A stretch of DNA of 64,000 nucleotides from NCBI GenBank assembly GCA_009377445.1, contig WHUA01000014.1:62001-126000 (forward strand), given 5' to 3'. Origin of the DNA: Alphaproteobacteria bacterium. GTDB lineage: Bacteria > Pseudomonadota > Alphaproteobacteria > UBA8366. The translations under genes were made by a program, and so were the position numbers. The notes under the pieces are model-generated. The model was given only the letters and a program-made list of their open reading frames with translations, searched no databases and was not told the origin of the DNA. This document shows, piece by piece, positions 63,199 to 64,000 of this stretch; positions within the stretch are counted from its first letter, which is position 1, and each line of letters opens with the position of its first letter.

Positions 63199-63468
63199 AT
63201 GGAGTGCGTGTATTTTCCAGGACTGCGCAATGGCGGCACTTACGTCGGATCGACAAACGACCTTCTGCGCCGCATCGAGTCACACCGGCGAGGGCAGGTA
63301 ACCTCAACCAAAGCCTTTTTGCCCGTCGATCCGAAATCTTACGTCGCGGTTCCGACCGGAAAGACCGCGCGCGATCTGGAGCGTTATTTCAAATCGGGTT
63401 CGGGCAAGGCGTTTGCCAAGAAGAGATTCCTGCCCCGCACCGTCATCGCCGTCGAGAGGCCCATATGA
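63199..63468 (+). CDS. GIY-YIG domain protein downstream of tRNA-Ser
   Basis: 89-residue stand-alone GIY-YIG nuclease domain: CVYFPGLRNGGTYVGSTNDLLRRIESH (the GIY/YIG part with arginine) and TARDLERYFKSGSGKAFAKKRFL (catalytic Glu region). The first motif is degenerate (CVYF in place of the usual YVYxL). Small proteins like this are common; their function is unknown. It begins 109 bases after tRNA-Ser, with no ribosome site I trust. Confidence 0.8.
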   Translation: MECVYFPGLRNGGTYVGSTNDLLRRIESHRRGQVTSTKAFLPVDPKSYVAVPTGKTARDLERYFKSGSGKAFAKKRFLPRTVIAVERPI

Positions 63469-63486
63469 TAAGGCCGGTTACCGGCG

Positions 63487-64000
63487 TCATCTCTTCCAAC
63501 CGATCCAGTCGCAAATGGCGTCGCCCATGATGAGCTTCTTGTCGGCTTCCGGAATCCAATCGATTTCCTGAAAATGAGTGACGCACTGCCGCCAGGAGCA
63601 CGGCATTTTCGTGATGTCCGTGCCCCAAAAAAGCCGGCGGGGGCCGAAGGCGTCGTACATTGCGCGGTAGTGTTTGTGGAGGCTTTTGAACGGATAGGCG
63701 TCGTCCGCATAAAACGGGCCGCCGGTCAATTTGACGGCGACATTCGGATAACGCGCAAGCGCGGTCAGTTCCTTCATGCTTGGAAACGCCGCGTCGCCCT
63801 TGGCGCCCCTGAGCGCACCCATATGATCCACGATCAGCTTCAAGCCCGGATGGCGGTCTGCGATCTGGCCCAGCAAAGGCAGCCAGTCGCCCGCGAGAAG
63901 GGCCGTCGGCAATTCGGCTTTCTCTGCGGCCGGCCAGAGCCAATCCAACGTACCGTCCGTTGGCCATGTCCGATTGTGCGGCTTGTTGAAATAAAACCGC
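63487..64000 (-). CDS. Amidohydrolase family 2 protein, N-terminus cut by window edge
   Basis: At least 170 residues of a PF04909-type metal-dependent hydrolase/decarboxylase. IVDHMGAL, YPNVAVKLTGGPFYADDAYPF and LFWGTDITKMPCSWRQCVTHF are typical, the GTD aspartate being the last metal ligand. The frame remains open to position 64000, so the metal-binding N-terminus is outside the window. Convergent with the GIY-YIG gene. The ending ICDWIGWKR is normal for the family. Confidence 0.9.
   Translation of the reverse strand, partial: RFYFNKPHNRTWPTDGTLDWLWPAAEKAELPTALLAGDWLPLLGQIADRHPGLKLIVDHMGALRGAKGDAAFPSMKELTALARYPNVAVKLTGGPFYADDAYPFKSLHKHYRAMYDAFGPRRLFWGTDITKMPCSWRQCVTHFQEIDWIPEADKKLIMGDAICDWIGWKR

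Overview
The window is about 64 kb of GC-rich chromosome (roughly two-thirds G+C by eye) from an alphaproteobacterium, probably Rhodospirillales-like. The evidence is the aa3 oxidase operon order coxB-coxA-ctaB-small protein-ctaG-coxC-DUF983-SURF1, alphaproteobacterial forms of UbiA, UbiD, Coq7 and glutamate-cysteine ligase, an OmpA-type barrel protein, and C4 zinc-finger DksA-like proteins. Most of it is housekeeping or metabolic backbone; genus cannot be fixed from the sequence.

Layout. 1-7.3 kb: cytochrome c oxidase operon on the minus strand, followed by an M32 carboxypeptidase cut by the window edge. 7.4-15.4 kb: TldD, glutathione synthesis (gshA), rsmE, ubiquinone genes (ubiA, ubiD), a methyltransferase and an MFS transporter stump. 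15.5-21 kb: small proteins, a 2OG-Fe(II) oxygenase-like protein, leuA behind a probable leader-peptide attenuator, and TldE/PmbA. 21-31.4 kb: a transketolase-family E1 enzyme with divergent Lrp regulator, infA, GT4 plus SDR, two-subunit aconitase X opposite a PLP dehydratase, and prfC. 31.46-34.03 kb: a lower-GC island with TTAGGAC-repeat ends carrying an HTH protein, an adenine methyltransferase, a transposase stump and a DUF4258/MqsA-like toxin-antitoxin pair. 34-46 kb: OmpA, CaiB-type racemase/transferase, TypA, leuCD, a fused beta-oxidation enzyme, GT87, dienelactone hydrolase. 46.3-48 kb: a long reading frame with one in-frame TGA, read here as a UGSC-family selenoprotein. 48-64 kb: TauD-like dioxygenase, 2-hydroxyacid dehydrogenase, Rid protein, amidohydrolase, a MarR/cupin pair with tandem operators, tRNA-Leu(CAA), TPR glycosyltransferase-like protein, dsbB-coq7, HNH nuclease, esterase, AlkA-like glycosylase, gluQ, tRNA-Ser(GGA), a GIY-YIG protein and a partial amidohydrolase.

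Functional themes: respiration and its regulation (cox operon with a RegA/PrrA-like site; ubiA, ubiD, coq7), leucine synthesis (leuA, leuC, leuD), the TldD/TldE protease pair split over two loci, and carboxylate and amino-acid catabolism. The most notable item is the predicted selenoprotein: an in-frame TGA at 47704-47706 sits exactly where the UGSC family has Sec or Cys, is followed by a hairpin that fits the bacterial SECIS model, and the frame stays open for another 478 codons. The second is the small transposon-like island with repeat-rich ends but no intact transposase.
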